Assembly: GCA_963971535.1 (NCBI GenBank)
Contig: OZ020585.1
Coordinates: forward strand, 153,018,103-153,082,102
DNA: 64,000 nucleotides
Direction of reading: 5' to 3'
From: Notolepis coatsorum
Taxonomy: Eukaryota > Chordata > Actinopteri > Aulopiformes > Paralepididae
The notes under the pieces are model-generated. The model made no database searches. It was given only the letters and a program-made list of their open reading frames with translations, and was not told where the DNA came from. How positions within the stretch are numbered: the first letter of the stretch is position 1; each line of letters starts with the position of its first letter. The position numbers were made by a program, and so were the translations under genes. Positions 30,629-42,797 of this stretch are shown here, one piece after another.

Positions 30629-30807
30629 AAAGGTTTTGAACTACTGGGCCCTGGAAATTCACACTGTAAATATATTATTAAATGTACAGGTAGGAAAAAG
30701 GGGAAATATCCAGCAGCTGAATGAGGAAGACTGAAGGGGCATGCCTGAAAACAGCACGGACACTCAATGGCGACCAGTGTTGGAAAATAATAGCTTGACT
30801 TAATTAA

Positions 30808-31840
30808 CCTCTTAAGCCCGGCGCCTATTTTCTGAAGATCCGCCTAAAATACATACCTAGGTAAATGGAATATTGCTCCACTTCTACAAGGACCATTTGC
30901 ATATTCTTGGTATCTAGGGACATCTATGTATTCCCAGTGTCAGAAATATTGTGTCTATAACTAGGCTTGCTTAAATTGTGATGAAACAAAGGAGAATATG
31001 AATTATGATTTTTCTTTGCGTCTTTGACAGTGAATAACACCATGCTAATAATGACCAAACATTAAAAACGGCCACTGATCTCGTTCAGTACCTTCTTGAG
31101 ATCATGTGTACAGAAAATCTAAGGAAATTAATAAAGGGAAGATGATTAAACAGAAGGTTCTGTAGATACAGTACAGAATTCTCCCATCCGGACTAATGCA
31201 ATTTGAAATATTATTATAGAATATAGAATAGCAGGCTTATAAATTACCTTATTATAGCCAATTCACACATTTATATATATACATATATTATCTTTCAAAT
31301 TGCCAAGTTAAATTTGGATTTAGTATCACCAGGCGTGCATAAGAACAGATAATGAAATCTACTGTAATATACTGTACTTTTTTATTTTCACCAGGGTGCA
31401 ACCGTTTTGAAACAAAATTCAGATCTAATTGTTGCTGCATGCTAACTATAGGGAAGATAAACTAACTGCGTTTCAATATTTGTCAATAATGTTATGTTTT
31501 GTGGTACATTATCCCGAATAATAAGAGTTATTAAAAAAATGCATACAGAACTATGAACCTTGAACCCCATAGATCCTTTCACAAAGTGTAGTTTTGAAAA
31601 ATTCCAACGCAGATCCAGAGCTATGAATGTCCTCTACAAAATGGCTGCAAAAAACTACAATTCCCATGATTCAAGGTTTTCCAAAATGGTCTTGCGAAAT
31701 AAACAGACATTTCGAAAAGGAAAATCTATCTAATAACACATTAACCTATTCCTAAACTAACGTATTGATGATAATATACATTATAAATGCTGTTGTGACA
31801 TGGTTATGATGTTTACACTTGAATACGTTTGACAAAAAAA
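30808..31840 (+). repeat. Dispersed repeat X, copy 1
   Basis: About 1 kb aligned in inverted orientation with 48030-49080. Shared landmarks: ATGGAATATTGCTCCACTT, GTGAATAACACCATG, ATCTCGTTCAGTACC, GAGAATTCTCCCATCCGGAC-type sequence, GCACGCCTGGTGATAC in complement, ATGAATGTCCTCTACAAAATGG and ACTACAATTCCCATG. No coding frame is conserved. The family is not recognised. Confidence 0.8.
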
Positions 31841-33300
31841 ATTATACTTTTGTAGAACACTCTGGAGATATTGATTTATGACACAATGTCATTTCGGGAC
31901 CGGTACCGGTCCCGTCGGGTGGAAGAGGTTGGACACACTAACAAAACAAAACGTTTCAAATAATGTAAGCGTTCGCCCGACCCTTTTTTTTAGACAGGCC
32001 AAATACAATAGCAGTCTGTTTTCCACCAAAAGTTGTTGCAGCCGTGAAAAAAAGCCAAAGTAGCCTACCTTGTGATATACTTGTGACAGGTCACCCAATG
32101 AATAAGGTTTCAAATAAAATTAATGAAGGAGGATACACATAGTGAATCAAATGTTCCCTCCTTTCCTTCATCATAATACCCATTCCATACCAATGAGGGA
32201 GGGTAATTGTTTGTTTGAGTGCACTTTCGAAGAGATGAGCCAGGTGAAACCTCCATTGAACTCAATCCACGACTCCCAGGAAAAAAACACTATGTGCTTG
32301 GATTGCTGTCTTTTCAATTGTTTGGCTCTTCTGTTGGAACACACCAGAGGCAGTTTGTTTGACTCAACTGAACTGGATAAGAGCCTCTGTGCATGCCGGT
32401 GAGATAATTCCTTATTGTTTTGTTTTCTTGTGGATTACAAATATCAGCTGATTAGCGGCCCCTCTAGCGACCCAAAAAAAGAAAAAAAAGCAACTAGCAA
32501 CAAATCGAGCAACTTTTTCTGGTGTTATTGGAGACTTTTAGAGACTCTGACGTGAAATCATGTATCGCTCTTACTCTTCTCAACGAGCAGCGGGTGCTGC
32601 CGTGGACCCCTCCCCTGTCCCAAAGCACTCACAGGTGGCCCAGTCCTCGCACAGAAGTCCATCTTAGCTGCAGTCAGAGCAGGAGATGAATCTCCTGAAG
32701 CCGCCACTGGTTGATCCCAACCTGGCTTAATGTCAGGGCGGGATGTAAATGTAAAATGTTCTTCAAATTTGTAGTTCTAAACATATTTAGGGTGTTTTAT
32801 TTTTTTTACTCACTTTGTCTCTCCCACAGTGTTATTCCTCTCTCCTACAGCATCCATTGCAGTTACATTCACATGGCCAATTACGCAAATTAGGCGATGA
32901 TGTCATTTAGCAGCCAATAGCTGCTTTCCTTACTGAGGAGTTGGCAACTGACTGATTGAATGAGCAGAATCAATGAAAGTGGGAACTAATAGAAGAAGAA
33001 CGACTATCATTCACTTGGATCACATAAGACACTAAAAGACACTAATTATTCTGAGACTTATTATCGTTATTTTACAGTATTTTTCCATTTTCTACTGATC
33101 TTTATTATTATTTATTACATTTTTTGCCTTGGGTGATGTGTGTTTGCCAGCAATATTAATGATTTGGAAAGTTAATTCAGGTGCCACTGAAATCACACTG
33201 ACCATTCCAGTCGTATTCTTGCTGTAATTGACTCTTGCACAGAGGGTTAAGAGTGATTGTTACACACCGAAAGACATTTTTGCGTGCAACTTGTACCACA
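31841..33300. other. Unassigned sequence
   Basis: No conserved frame, TIR pair or RNA gene recognised. 32450-32720 is a somewhat GC-rich patch with a CTAGCGACCC segment that looks like a repeat fragment. The plus-strand frames here (60-86 codons) have no domain. Confidence 0.4.
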
Positions 33301-33364
33301 TCCACAACCAGTGGCGGCTGGTGAATTCCTCCTCGGGGGGGCGGAATTAATTAGAATCCCACTC

Positions 33365-35204
33365 TATCTCTCCTTCTCTCACTTTCTCTCTCTCTCTTCT
33401 ATCCTTACCTCCATCTCGAAAGTCATGGAAAAAATTGTATACGAACAGGTCGAAAAATACCTTGCGGAAAAAAATCTAATCTACGAATTCCAATCTGGCT
33501 TCAGAACATCCCACTCCACTGACACATGCCTTCTCTATTTAAACGACCACATCAAACAAGAGGTGGACGCGGGCAAATACTGCGGCATGGTCATGCTGGA
33601 CCTACAAAAGGCCTTCGACACTGTCAATCACACCATTCTGATTGACAAGCTAAAAGCAATTGGTTTTGATAGTCTATCAGTGAGCTGGATGCAATCCTAC
33701 CTGGAGGGGAGAGAGCAGATGGTGGAGGTAAACGGTACCCTATCCCCCCCCCTCACAGTAAGCTGTGGTGTTCCACAAGGAAGCATACTAGGTCCGCTAC
33801 TGTTCCTAATTTATGCAAATCACATGTCGTCAGCTTGTGACTGCAACTTGTTCCTGTTTGCGGACGACTCAGCCCTGCTGGTCTCTGACAAGAACAAGTA
33901 ACAGGTTGAAAAAACCCTCAGCTCAGAACTAGGCAAAATCTGCATATGGCTCGCTGATAACAAACTATCATTACACATGGGCAAAACAGAGTCCATTCTC
34001 TTCGGTTCAAATAACAAACTCAGCAAGACCGACGGCTTCTCAGTTACAGTGGGTGACAATATTGTCACAAGGAAAGAAGATATTACCTACCTGGGTTCCA
34101 TCCTAGAGGCAAATCTTTCCTGTGACAAAATGGCATCCAATGTAATAAAAAAAGTCAACCAACGAACTCGATTCTTGTACCGGATCTCCCCACTGGTAAA
34201 CAAGAATACCCTGAAGACTCTAGCAGGAGCACTCATTCAAGGGTACTACGACTATGCTTGCACCTCATGGTACCAAAGCACCTCAAAGGCGCTAAAAACA
34301 AAATTACAAACATCTCAAAACAAACTGGTCAGACTACTGCTTGACCTTACTCCTAGAACCCACCTCACCCCTGCCCACTTTGACAACCTAGGATGGCTTA
34401 GAGTAGACGACAGAGTACAGCAACTTGCAATGGGCCTGGTCTACAAGATACACTACACGACCAAGGTACCCATGTACATGACAAAATACTTCCCAAAGGT
34501 CAGTGAATACCACGATCACAACACCAGAGGGAGCTCCACAAATCATGTTAAACCCAGATTCGGCTCAAACAAGGGACTAAACACGTTTCGCAATTATGCC
34601 ACATCAATGTGGAACGCCCTACCCAAAGCTGTAAAGGAATGTGAATCACTACCCACTTTCAAAAACACTCTCAAAAAACACCTAAGGGAGACTGCAACTC
34701 GAAACCGGCCCCTGTAAATGTCCGAACACAACCCCCTCCAATGTACAGTAAATTACCAAGTATGGTCTTGTCAATAATCCAATGTACAGTGTTGTTTGTA
34801 CAGTTGTACAGTGTCCCCCACCCACCCCTCCTACCCCACCCCCCCCCCCCCCCCCACCCAACCACCTCCAATGTACAGTCCCCCCCCACCCCCACCTACC
34901 CAATCCAATGTACAGTTTCTACGTCTAATGTATATACTCTTTTCTTTCTGGACTCTTTTTGTATCACAAACAGTACTGTAATTGCAAATCTGGTATGTCA
35001 TAAATGTATAGATGTAGCAGTACTGTCTATCTGTATGTCATGTATGTCACATATGTTACGATGAATTGAAAATGGGGGACCCTGATGTAAACAAGACAAA
35101 AGTCTTTCTCTGGTCTGCATCCCCTTAACAATTGTATGTATTGAGCTGTACTGTACTGTACCCATTCTGCAATCTGTTAATAAAGTTTTCAATCAATCAA
35201 ACTC
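33365..35204 (+). pseudogene. LINE-Y: Jockey-superfamily RT and 3' UTR
   Basis: 5'-truncated LINE. The RT frame includes SKVMEKIVYEQVEKYLAEKN, FQSGFRTSHSTDTCLL, VMLDLQKAFDTVNH, VSCGVPQGSILGPLLF and FLFADDSALLVSD (FADD catalytic box), followed by a TAA stop at 33899-33901. The same frame reopens and runs to 34717 with KTESILFGSNNKLS, ITYLGSILEANLSCD, and the C-terminal FRNYATSMWNALPKAVKECE. A single nonsense codon therefore splits an otherwise open 440-codon stretch. The endonuclease part is missing. The 3' UTR holds a C-run (34835-34855) and ends AATAAAGTTTTCAATCAATCAA. At least five other tails of this family are in the window. Clade (L2/CR1-like) is inferred. Confidence 0.85.
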
Positions 35205-35207
35205 TCA

Positions 35208-36135
35208 AGGCCTCTACATGCTACAGCAACTTCAAAGCAACTGCACCACAACATCGACAAAGCAACGGTGTTGTAGACACTGCCTTTATGCTTCTGCAAC
35301 ATCGACGTGCAAAGTTAGTTTAACTAAAGTTAGTTTAGGTTCGTGTTAACGTTAGATAATGTACAAAATAAACGTATTTCCGGTGCTTTTAGACATCGCT
35401 CTTTTATTTTGAAATCCCCCGACCGGAAGTGTTATAGTGTCTGTTGCTAGCAGCTTAACTTCTGTCGCCCGTTTCTGTGCTTTTCGAGCTAACGTTACCG
35501 TAACGTCATTAGTTTCCAATGGAGAGGAGAGAAAGACCTCGGCAGCTCAAACTACCTGTTGGAATAAATTAATTGATTGATGTTTAACTTGTCCCTGTGT
35601 GTGTCCAGTAATTTCGACTAGCAAACATTGTATTTAACGTTACCTCAGGATACCATTGTATTTAGTTGGTTAGCTATGTAGCTAATGTGGATAGCATTTT
35701 GAATAGCACCAATGCTAGCTGGCTGGCTACAGCTTTATTTACTAAATTATGGAGGCTTTTTAATCATCATGGTAAGAGAGGATTTGTCATGATCAACTGA
35801 AGGCGTATGCTATGGAACAATATGTGCTTGGGTTTTCAGAAAAAGGCCAGCTATGTGACGCTAATTATTTAGCATCAACGCTGGCTGGCTACAACAATGG
35901 AGGTCATGGTATTCTCTGCGGGACCAATATTATTCTATGACAGCCCCGCCCCCATTCGCTAACCAACCAATCACTGCTACGCAACATCAGCGCAAGGTTC
36001 TTCAGATTAGATTTGAGAGAGATGTACGCAACATCCTCGCAACACAGTCTACAAGACCCTATGCAACTACCGCGTTGAAATCGCGCTGATGTTTTGTTGC
36101 AGTTGCTTTGAAGTTGCTGTAGCATGTAGAGGCCT
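35208..36135. mobile_element. 928-bp TIR MITE (Harbinger-like)
   Basis: Ends AGGCCTCTACATGCTACAGC at both sides (right in complement), with TIRs of over 40 bp (through CAACTTCAAAGCAACTGCA). Flanked by TCA on each side (35205-35207 and 36136-36138). The 3-bp duplication fits PIF/Harbinger, but a chance match cannot be excluded. It is placed right behind the LINE-Y tail. No transposase; CpG-rich patches and repeated AACGTTA motifs inside. Confidence 0.75.
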
Positions 36136-36292
36136 TCACTCACACACAGCGCAACGTGGAATCGATTCGTTACACAATCAGATCTAGTAGTATGTGTAGT
36201 ATATACCAATAATAACTTCAGTATGAGTACAGGGCTGTACACATAATTTGCATATTGTTAAACGAGCCAAGGCTAGCTATTAAACTATCGAT

Positions 36293-36447
36293 ATGAATTG
36301 AAAATGGGGGACCCTGATGTAAACAAGACAAACGTCTTTCTCTGGTCTGCATCCCCTTAACAATTGTATGTATTGAGCCGTACTGTATTGTACCCATTCT
36401 GCAATCTGTTAAATAAAGTTTTCATTCATTCATTCATTCAAACATAG
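36293..36447 (+). pseudogene. LINE-Y 3' tail
   Basis: Last about 150 bp of LINE-Y (ATGAATTGAAAATGGGGGAC to AATAAAGTTTTCATTC) with an ATTC tail instead of ATCA. Confidence 0.88.
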
Positions 36448-36631
36448 ACTGGGCGAGATATTGAACAAGCCATAATCCACTTCGTTTAAATCCAAAAGTA
36501 ACTCCACTCTCTCTCTGATCAATCCAATAATGAACATATATCTTGTCATTTTAAACAACTTACCATTCATTCATTCATCCATTATGCATCACCCGCGGCG
36601 AAATTAATTAGTTATAGTTCAATGCTGTGTT

Positions 36632-36665
36632 GAGAGAGCGAGAGAGAGCGAGAGAGAGAGAGAGA
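36632..36665. repeat. (GA)n-rich microsatellite
   Basis: GAGAGAGCGAGAGAGAGC-type repeat followed by pure GA. Confidence 0.85.
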
Positions 36666-36717
36666 CCGCAACTCACTTTGTTTAGTTGAAAAACGCGGTC
36701 CAGGAGGGCTTGATAAA

Positions 36718-36803
36718 GTGTATATCCACTGTCCCAGACTGTTGATGTATATATCCACTGTCCCAGACTGTTGATGTATATGTCCATTGTCCAGACTGCA
36801 TCC
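36718..36803. repeat. Three tandem 29-bp units
   Basis: TATATCCACTGTCCCAGACT plus GTTGATGTA repeated almost three times. Confidence 0.85.
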
Positions 36804-37379
36804 AGCTAGCCATAATAGCGTGTTGTTGTTTGTTGTCGAACCAGCTAAGACAGAGTAGCCTACCCTTCGAGAAGCTTTGTGGTCCAGACTCCAGGCTTGA
36901 ACTTTCCATAAAAGTGTCCATATAAATCTATTTAGTTAGATCCAACACTGTCTGAATGTACAGTATCTTGTGATTATTATCAATTTCCGACAGCTACTAT
37001 TTCCTAGTAGCCCCTCGAATAGCATAATATCTGCAGAGCCAGAGCCCAACGTCTGGGGACGCGACGTCACGTGCCACTCTCAGCCAATAGTGACTACATC
37101 GGGCACTCGAGCGAGCGCCCTCTGGTATCGTATTTGACAGCGCTATGTTGTACGTACGTATTTATTTATACATATTTGCATTTTGCCATGTGAGATGCGC
37201 AATTACGGCAGAGCAGAAATGAGCGCCCATGAAAACGGAGTGGAGGGGGCTAGGCGCCGGCCCGGCTGGGGGATGAATAGGCTGCTTCCTCCTCGCAAAT
37301 AATTCTTTCTTCTTCTTCTTTTAACCAGGGAGGGCGGCGCTCTAGCGCCCACTATCGGCCGGCCGCCACTGTCCACAAC

Positions 37380-38478
37380 ACGACAACAAGTCGCTACACC
37401 GGCTCCAAGCGTGCATAGTTGAACCATGAAGCGCACCGGAGTTGTTTATAGTCACAGCCACTGTCCCTCATTAAAGAAAAAAATGTAACTTTTCTAAATG
37501 GGTGGCCATTTGTCTTGAGATGCCTGATAGGACCTAATGGGGACTGGATGTTAATTAATAAACAGTATGTGCGAACAATTAATAGTACTTAACGAGGTAT
37601 AAGATGGATGACTGCAGGGCTGCGTGGTGATGGACCTGAGTTTAACAAAGTTGGGCGCTGGGGGAGCGGAGAAAAGTCGTTAATTTCAGCAGGATGAGAA
37701 ACACGTGACATAATGGAGGTGACTAAGTGGGGACAGATAGCTCTTAATCACACATGACAGGCACCGGTGGCGCTAGCTGAGCGGGTTACACAAGTCATTA
37801 CTCTTTCCATGCTAATGACATTGCCTCTCATCGTTGTGCTTTTCCTTAGAGCATGCAGGTTTATTGCTCTCCGCTCTACTTCACCCTTGTACACAGTCCT
37901 ATAAACTGTGAAGATGAAATTAAGAAGCAAAATGATCTCGACTGATTAGCAGATTTGGACTCCAATCCAACCGAATATGAAGGTATACCATTATGGATTG
38001 AGGCAAAGTTACAGATTTTTTATTAAAAAAATTAATAATAAAACATACTATTTACATACTGTTATCTACATCCTGTATATAAGTTCATTCAATTAAACTT
38101 CCTTCCAGCAGGATTAAAAAAGTAAAGACAATTTACCATTGGAATGGAAGAGAACCATGCCAATTGTATTACAAGATAAATACATACATGGATGTCATAT
38201 CACATTGTAATCTGTACTGGAAAATGAAATACCTTTTATATACAGTTATACTGTCAAAGAAAGATATGATATGTTGTCCATATCATCCAGTCCTATTATA
38301 TATTATTTTGTTGAGTTGAGAATATAGCTCAAAGAGGAGCACATCAACAATGATCTTGACCTGGAGTTCCCAAACGACTCCATGTCAAGTATACAATACT
38401 GCCCTGTCAAGGCAGACCGCAGTAACTTCCAAACAGTGAAACTGAGAAAAATGGCTTTAAAGTTTTTTGACTTGCCAT
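37380..38478. other. Unassigned sequence
   Basis: No conserved domain, TIR pair or RNA gene recognised. AT-rich after about 37960. Confidence 0.4.
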
Positions 38479-39004
38479 CCAAAATGTGTTATAGGTAGAT
38501 AGATGATAGTACCCAGATTTAACATGTATTAATGAAGTAATCTTTAGGCATACAAAAATATGATGTAATTATTTTAATTAACCCCCAAAAAGCAGATACT
38601 GCACTCTGCTGCACGATTTCCTTAAATAATTATACAGGTAATGTACAGGCAAAGAGCAGTAACTTCAAATACAATGTTGTTTTCCCTCCAGCTTTCATAA
38701 CTTAACCTAGCCATTTTATTTGGATCATCATCATTCCAATATATGCAGGTGTTAAATTTCATTTTCAAAATGGCTAGGTTAAGTTATGAAAGCTGGAGGG
38801 AAAACAACATTGTATTTGAAGTTACTACACTTTGCCTGTACATTACCTGTATAATTATTTAAGGAAATCGTGCAGCAGAGTGCAGTATCTGCTTTTTTGG
38901 GGTTAATTAAAATAGTTATGTCATATTTTTGTATGCCTAAAGATTACTTCATTAATACATGTTAAATCTGGGTACTATCATCTCTCTACCTATAACACAT
39001 TTGG
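38479..39004. repeat. Large palindrome: 240-bp arms, 48-bp loop
   Basis: 38479-38718 is complementary to 38767-39004 over its whole length with only a few mismatches and 1-2-bp gaps; the spacer is 38719-38766. Landmarks: CCAAAATGTGTTATAGGTAG at the outer left pairs with CTACCTATAACACATTTGG at the outer right, and CCTAGCCATTTT pairs with AAAATGGCTAGG at the loop. It has no ORF. No target duplication is visible (CCAT before, TAGT after). It could be a foldback transposon or a local inverted duplication. Confidence 0.93.
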
Positions 39005-39029
39005 TAGTGTGAGCATGCCTGGCAAAAAT

Positions 39030-39217
39030 CCTGGTATATTTGGCCTTTCTTTCAAGTCACTCTGTATTAAGTCCACACCAATATGGATTTAGTGCTAATC
39101 ACAGTACTATCTCAGCTCATACATTAGTTACAAATACATATAGTAGTTGCTTAAGACAATAAGAAACATTGTGCTGCCCTCTTTATGGATCTGTCAAAAG
39201 CATTTGAGACAGTTGAT
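39030..39217 (+). pseudogene. LINE RT fragment, cut by a hAT insertion
   Basis: Contains LSPHQYGFSANHSTISAHTL and, after a frame change, AALFMDLSKAFETVD, the RT segment with the first catalytic aspartate. The reading continues on the far side of the hAT element (CATCCTTTGCTCTTACAAAG, 40696 on). It is a different LINE from L2 and LINE-Y by its residues. Only this short RT segment survives. Confidence 0.65.
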
Positions 39218-39441
39218 CAGTGGCATCGCGTGGGTAAAATAACAGAGGATGCCAAAAAAAGAATTTATACATTTATTTTTTATTAATACATTTCTTTAAG
39301 CCAAATAATATATATAATATATTTCTCCCTCCCTCGCTCTCTCTCTCCCTCTCTTTCTGAATATTACACACACACACAACACAAATATATATACACACAC
39401 ACACACAGTGGTTGCCTGCAGGAGGTCTGGTTTGATTATGA

Positions 39442-39524
<83 letters not shown>

Positions 39525-40687
39525 AGAGAGGGACAGAGAGAGAGAGAGATCATTTAGGTTCTAGGTTAAAATTAATGAATGGCCTGATGTCGCTGTCGGA
39601 GCGTTTCAGCGTCTTGCAAGATATTGCTGACATGGCAGAACATACATGTATACAGTAGCCTATGGCTCGGCCCATCAAACACAAGCAGACCAGTACAGTA
39701 TGACTCGGCGAGTCGGCGCCGCCCCATCAAACAATAACACAGTATGCTATGACACGGCAGAACATATACAGTACCAGTAGTATGGCTCCATACAGTTATT
39801 AGGTTGTTGGGTACTCACCATTGTTGCAGCTGACGCGCCTTGGTCCAAATTAAGTAAAGTAAAGCAACTCGTCCACAAAGTTCTCCAAGTCCTGTGGGTA
39901 TTCAGGTATTCTCCTACACTTTTCTGCAGCTGAGCGAATTTCAGGTCTCCTCAATGAATTAATCCGAGAGAGGAATCCGAATTTCAATCAATCAAACAAT
40001 GCTGTTTGTTAAGACATTAAGACTCACATAACGTTAGCTAGCTATCTCCGGGGTTCCCTCGGAATTGTTGTTTTGATTCGAACATGGCCGCGAGGCGTGT
40101 ATATTTTCCCCAACGCAGTTTCACTTACGCGTTCGGCTTACGCGGACGCGAGGCCGAGGCGATGACGTCGTCACGTTTAGCTTTTAATGTGATTTGATTG
40201 GTCAATCGGTGGAAACGTTCTGGACTGGCCCGCCTCCAGAGCGGCAAATTTGAAGACGCTAGACTACTTGGCTGTCAGACTGCCCCGTGTTAAGGCGTGG
40301 GAACCCCTTTATTAAGCTTGAATCTTATTGGCTAATAATTGGTTGTGGATTCCACAACCAACCACAATGTTGACGCTAGAAAAATACTCCTCCCCCCTCT
40401 GCAAATGTTCTCTATTCTGCCTGAGCTGCAGTGACTGCCAGGCCCTGTCTCAGTGAGTCTGACAGAGTGTTAGAGAGTGAGAAGGAGAAGAGGGAGAAAA
40501 TTCAAAAAATGTATTATAACACAGAGATGAAAAATAATGATTTTTTAATTATTATTGTAAACTATATTAAAAAAAACATTATTTTAATTTTTTATTTTTT
40601 ATTTTTTGTTTTTTATTTTTTATTTTTTACTGTTCATATTTTTGGGGAAGCCTGGCTTCCCTTGGCTTCCATGAATATTTGCCACTG
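39218..40687. mobile_element. 1.47-kb hAT-type element
   Basis: Ends CAGTGGCATCGCGTGGG and, in complement, CAGTGGCAAATATTCATGG, flanked by the perfect 8-bp duplication CAGTTGAT (39210-39217 and 40688-40695). It splits the LINE RT fragment. A long GA tract lies inside. No transposase ORF was seen. Confidence 0.88.
39438..39549. repeat. (GA)n microsatellite
   Basis: About 40 uninterrupted GA dinucleotides, then a broken run. Confidence 0.95.
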
Positions 40688-40695
40688 CAGTTGAT

Positions 40696-40922
40696 CATCC
40701 TTTGCTCTTACAAAGGTTATGTGTGTAGTATCCTACTACTACTTTGTTAGGGTTATGTATGTATTTCAGTTAACAAATATACAGTATATCTTGAAATATG
40801 GGTAATAACCTTTTCATTAATATGGAGAAAATTATAGTTTGGTAAGCTGTTGAAATGTCAATAGTTTAGAGTAGTCCTTGAACCTTGCAGGTCTGTTTTC
40901 TTTTGTTTATTGGATAAACCAG
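40696..40922. other. Sequence between two hAT units
   Basis: Starts with the continuation of the LINE RT fragment (to about 40720); the rest is unassigned. Confidence 0.45.
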
Positions 40923-41387
40923 GTGTCAATCAGTGGAGGTTTCTCTATGACAACACGTGAAATACAAATTCACTCATAATTCATAATTATTATTAATTTA
41001 CATATATATATATATTTTTTTTGTTTTATTATTATTATTTTTATTTTTATTTTTTATTAGAAAAGTTGTCCTCTGTAAAAAAAATTACCAAAATTGACAG
41101 CTCTGAGCAGGCCTGCACTGCAGTAATGACTGCAGTAATATTCGTGCAGAATACTTCACAGGTTGACCCAATGTTAAATAAATAATAGCCAATCAAAATA
41201 GGCTATTAACTTCATCTAAGCACGGTCTGTGCAGTTAAACTCTTGCCATTGAATGGAGGATTTAATGATTGACAGCCCTTGACATCCAATACACAGAGGT
41301 TGAATGATTGGCAGCCTTGCAAATCCAATCAGAGTATGGCTCCTACGACTGCAGCTCTGTAGCTACACTGCTGTTTCTCCCCTCGCG

Positions 41388-41430
41388 GGATTGATTGATT
41401 GATTGAACATTTTATTAACAGAGCACTGAG
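41388..41430 (-). pseudogene. LINE-Y tail scrap
   Basis: ATTGATTGATTGATTGAACA then TTTTATTAACAG: complement of the LINE-Y terminal AATAAA region and tail. Confidence 0.6.
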
Positions 41431-42087
41431 AGCAGCCACGTTCGAAACCTCTATATTAGTGTATCTAACATTTAGCACTTTAATAGCGGGACATTTACTG
41501 AGGACCAGCACAACACACATGTGGATATTATGATTTAACAAGTCTATCTGTCCAGGAGGATGACAACATTATTGCAGGTACTGTAAGCATAAGCAGGCAG
41601 CCTAGCAGTTTCTAGCTTGGATGCTAATAACTACTAACGTTATCACGCTAGCTTGGATGTAATGTATCACGTTGGCTGCTGGCTGCTAATGCAGCCTGCA
41701 GATAATATGTGACTGGGCATGGGGGCGCGGGACTTGTTGAGGTAATTTTTTTTGTACATATTGTTCAGATTCATACCTTAAAAATAAGCCATCAGTTGAA
41801 CATTTTGGTGGGATATTTTGCAAGCTACATCCTATAAATCATGGTGATATCAGTAAACGCATTCAGAGATGAATGGTCTTCGAACTTGTGGAGAGGTTCA
41901 CACCTGTGATTTAATCAACTACAACCCTACCCAGAATGCATTGTATTCCATGGCCCCCCTCTCTCTGGGGACATTAACACCTTGCATCAGGCTCTTTTGT
42001 TATGGCAATGACTCTGTCTTGTGGCAAGTTGTCGTGGCAGTTGAAGTATTTGCCTTGTAAGTCTAAAAGCTAAATTACTGTATTATA

Positions 42088-42520
42088 AGGAAAGGTTAAC
42101 CTTCTGTAGTGTGGTAGTGAAAGGTTAACCTTCTGTAGTGTGGTAGTGAAAGGTTAACCTTCTGTAGTGTGGTAGTGAAAGGTTAACCTTCTGTGGTGTT
42201 GTAGTGAAAGGTTAACCTTCTGTAGTGTGGTAGTGAAAGGGTTAACCTTCTGTAGTGTGGTAGTGAAAGGTTAACCTTCTGTAGTGTGGTAGTGAAAGGT
42301 TAACCTTCTGTGGTGTTGTAGTGAAAGAGTTAACCTTCTGTAGTGTGGTAGTGAAAGGTTAACCTTCTGTAGTGTGGTAGTGAAAGGTTAACCTTCTGTA
42401 GTGTGGTAGTGAAAGGTTAACCTTCTGTAGTGTTGTAGTGAAAGGTTAACCTTCTGTAGTGTGGTAGTGAAAGGTTAACCTTCTGTAGTGTGGCAGTGAA
42501 AGGGTTAACCTTCTGTAGCT
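42088..42520. repeat. 29-bp minisatellite, first block
   Basis: About 15 units of AAGGTTAACCTTCTGTAGTG plus TGGTAGTGA, with some units carrying an extra G or A, or TGGTGTTG. The palindrome AAGGTTAACCTT recurs in each unit. Confidence 0.95.
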
Positions 42521-42613
42521 GTGAGAGAATTGTTGAACACAAATGTTCTAGAATGTTTGATTATGACATCATACTGTGACATCACAAATGTTTTCGGGCA
42601 TTCATAGCATTAT

Positions 42614-42748
42614 TTTCTACGATGAATTGAAAATGGGGGACCCTGATGTAAACAAGACGAAAGTCTTTCTCTGGTCTGCATCCCCTTAACAATTGTGTGT
42701 ATTGAGCTGTACTGTATTGTACCCATTCTGCAATCTGTTAATAAAGTT

Positions 42749-42797
<49 letters not shown>
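42614..42797 (+). pseudogene. LINE-Y 3' tail inside the minisatellite
   Basis: CGATGAATTGAAAATGGGGG to AATAAAGTTTTCAATCAATC with about ten ATCA units. Together with about 90 bp of unrelated sequence (42521-42613) it divides the 29-bp array. Confidence 0.9.

Larger units (their letters stand above)
33309..37371. mobile_element. 4.06-kb hAT-type unit with nested inserts
   Basis: Left end CAGTGGCGGCTGGTGAATTC, right end in complement CAGTGGCGGCCGGCCGAT. The 8-bp duplication TCCACAAC flanks it exactly (33301-33308 and 37372-37379). The CAGTGGCGGC terminus and 8-bp duplication fit hAT. There is no transposase. Within it sit a LINE-Y copy, a Harbinger-like MITE and a LINE-Y tail, so the original element was probably a MITE of a kilobase or less. 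Confidence 0.88.

Noticed and set aside
33309-37371. hAT transposase inside the hAT-bounded units
   Set aside because: All long frames there belong to LINE RT or repeats; no hATC dimerisation or BED-type motif was seen in any of the hAT-bounded units.
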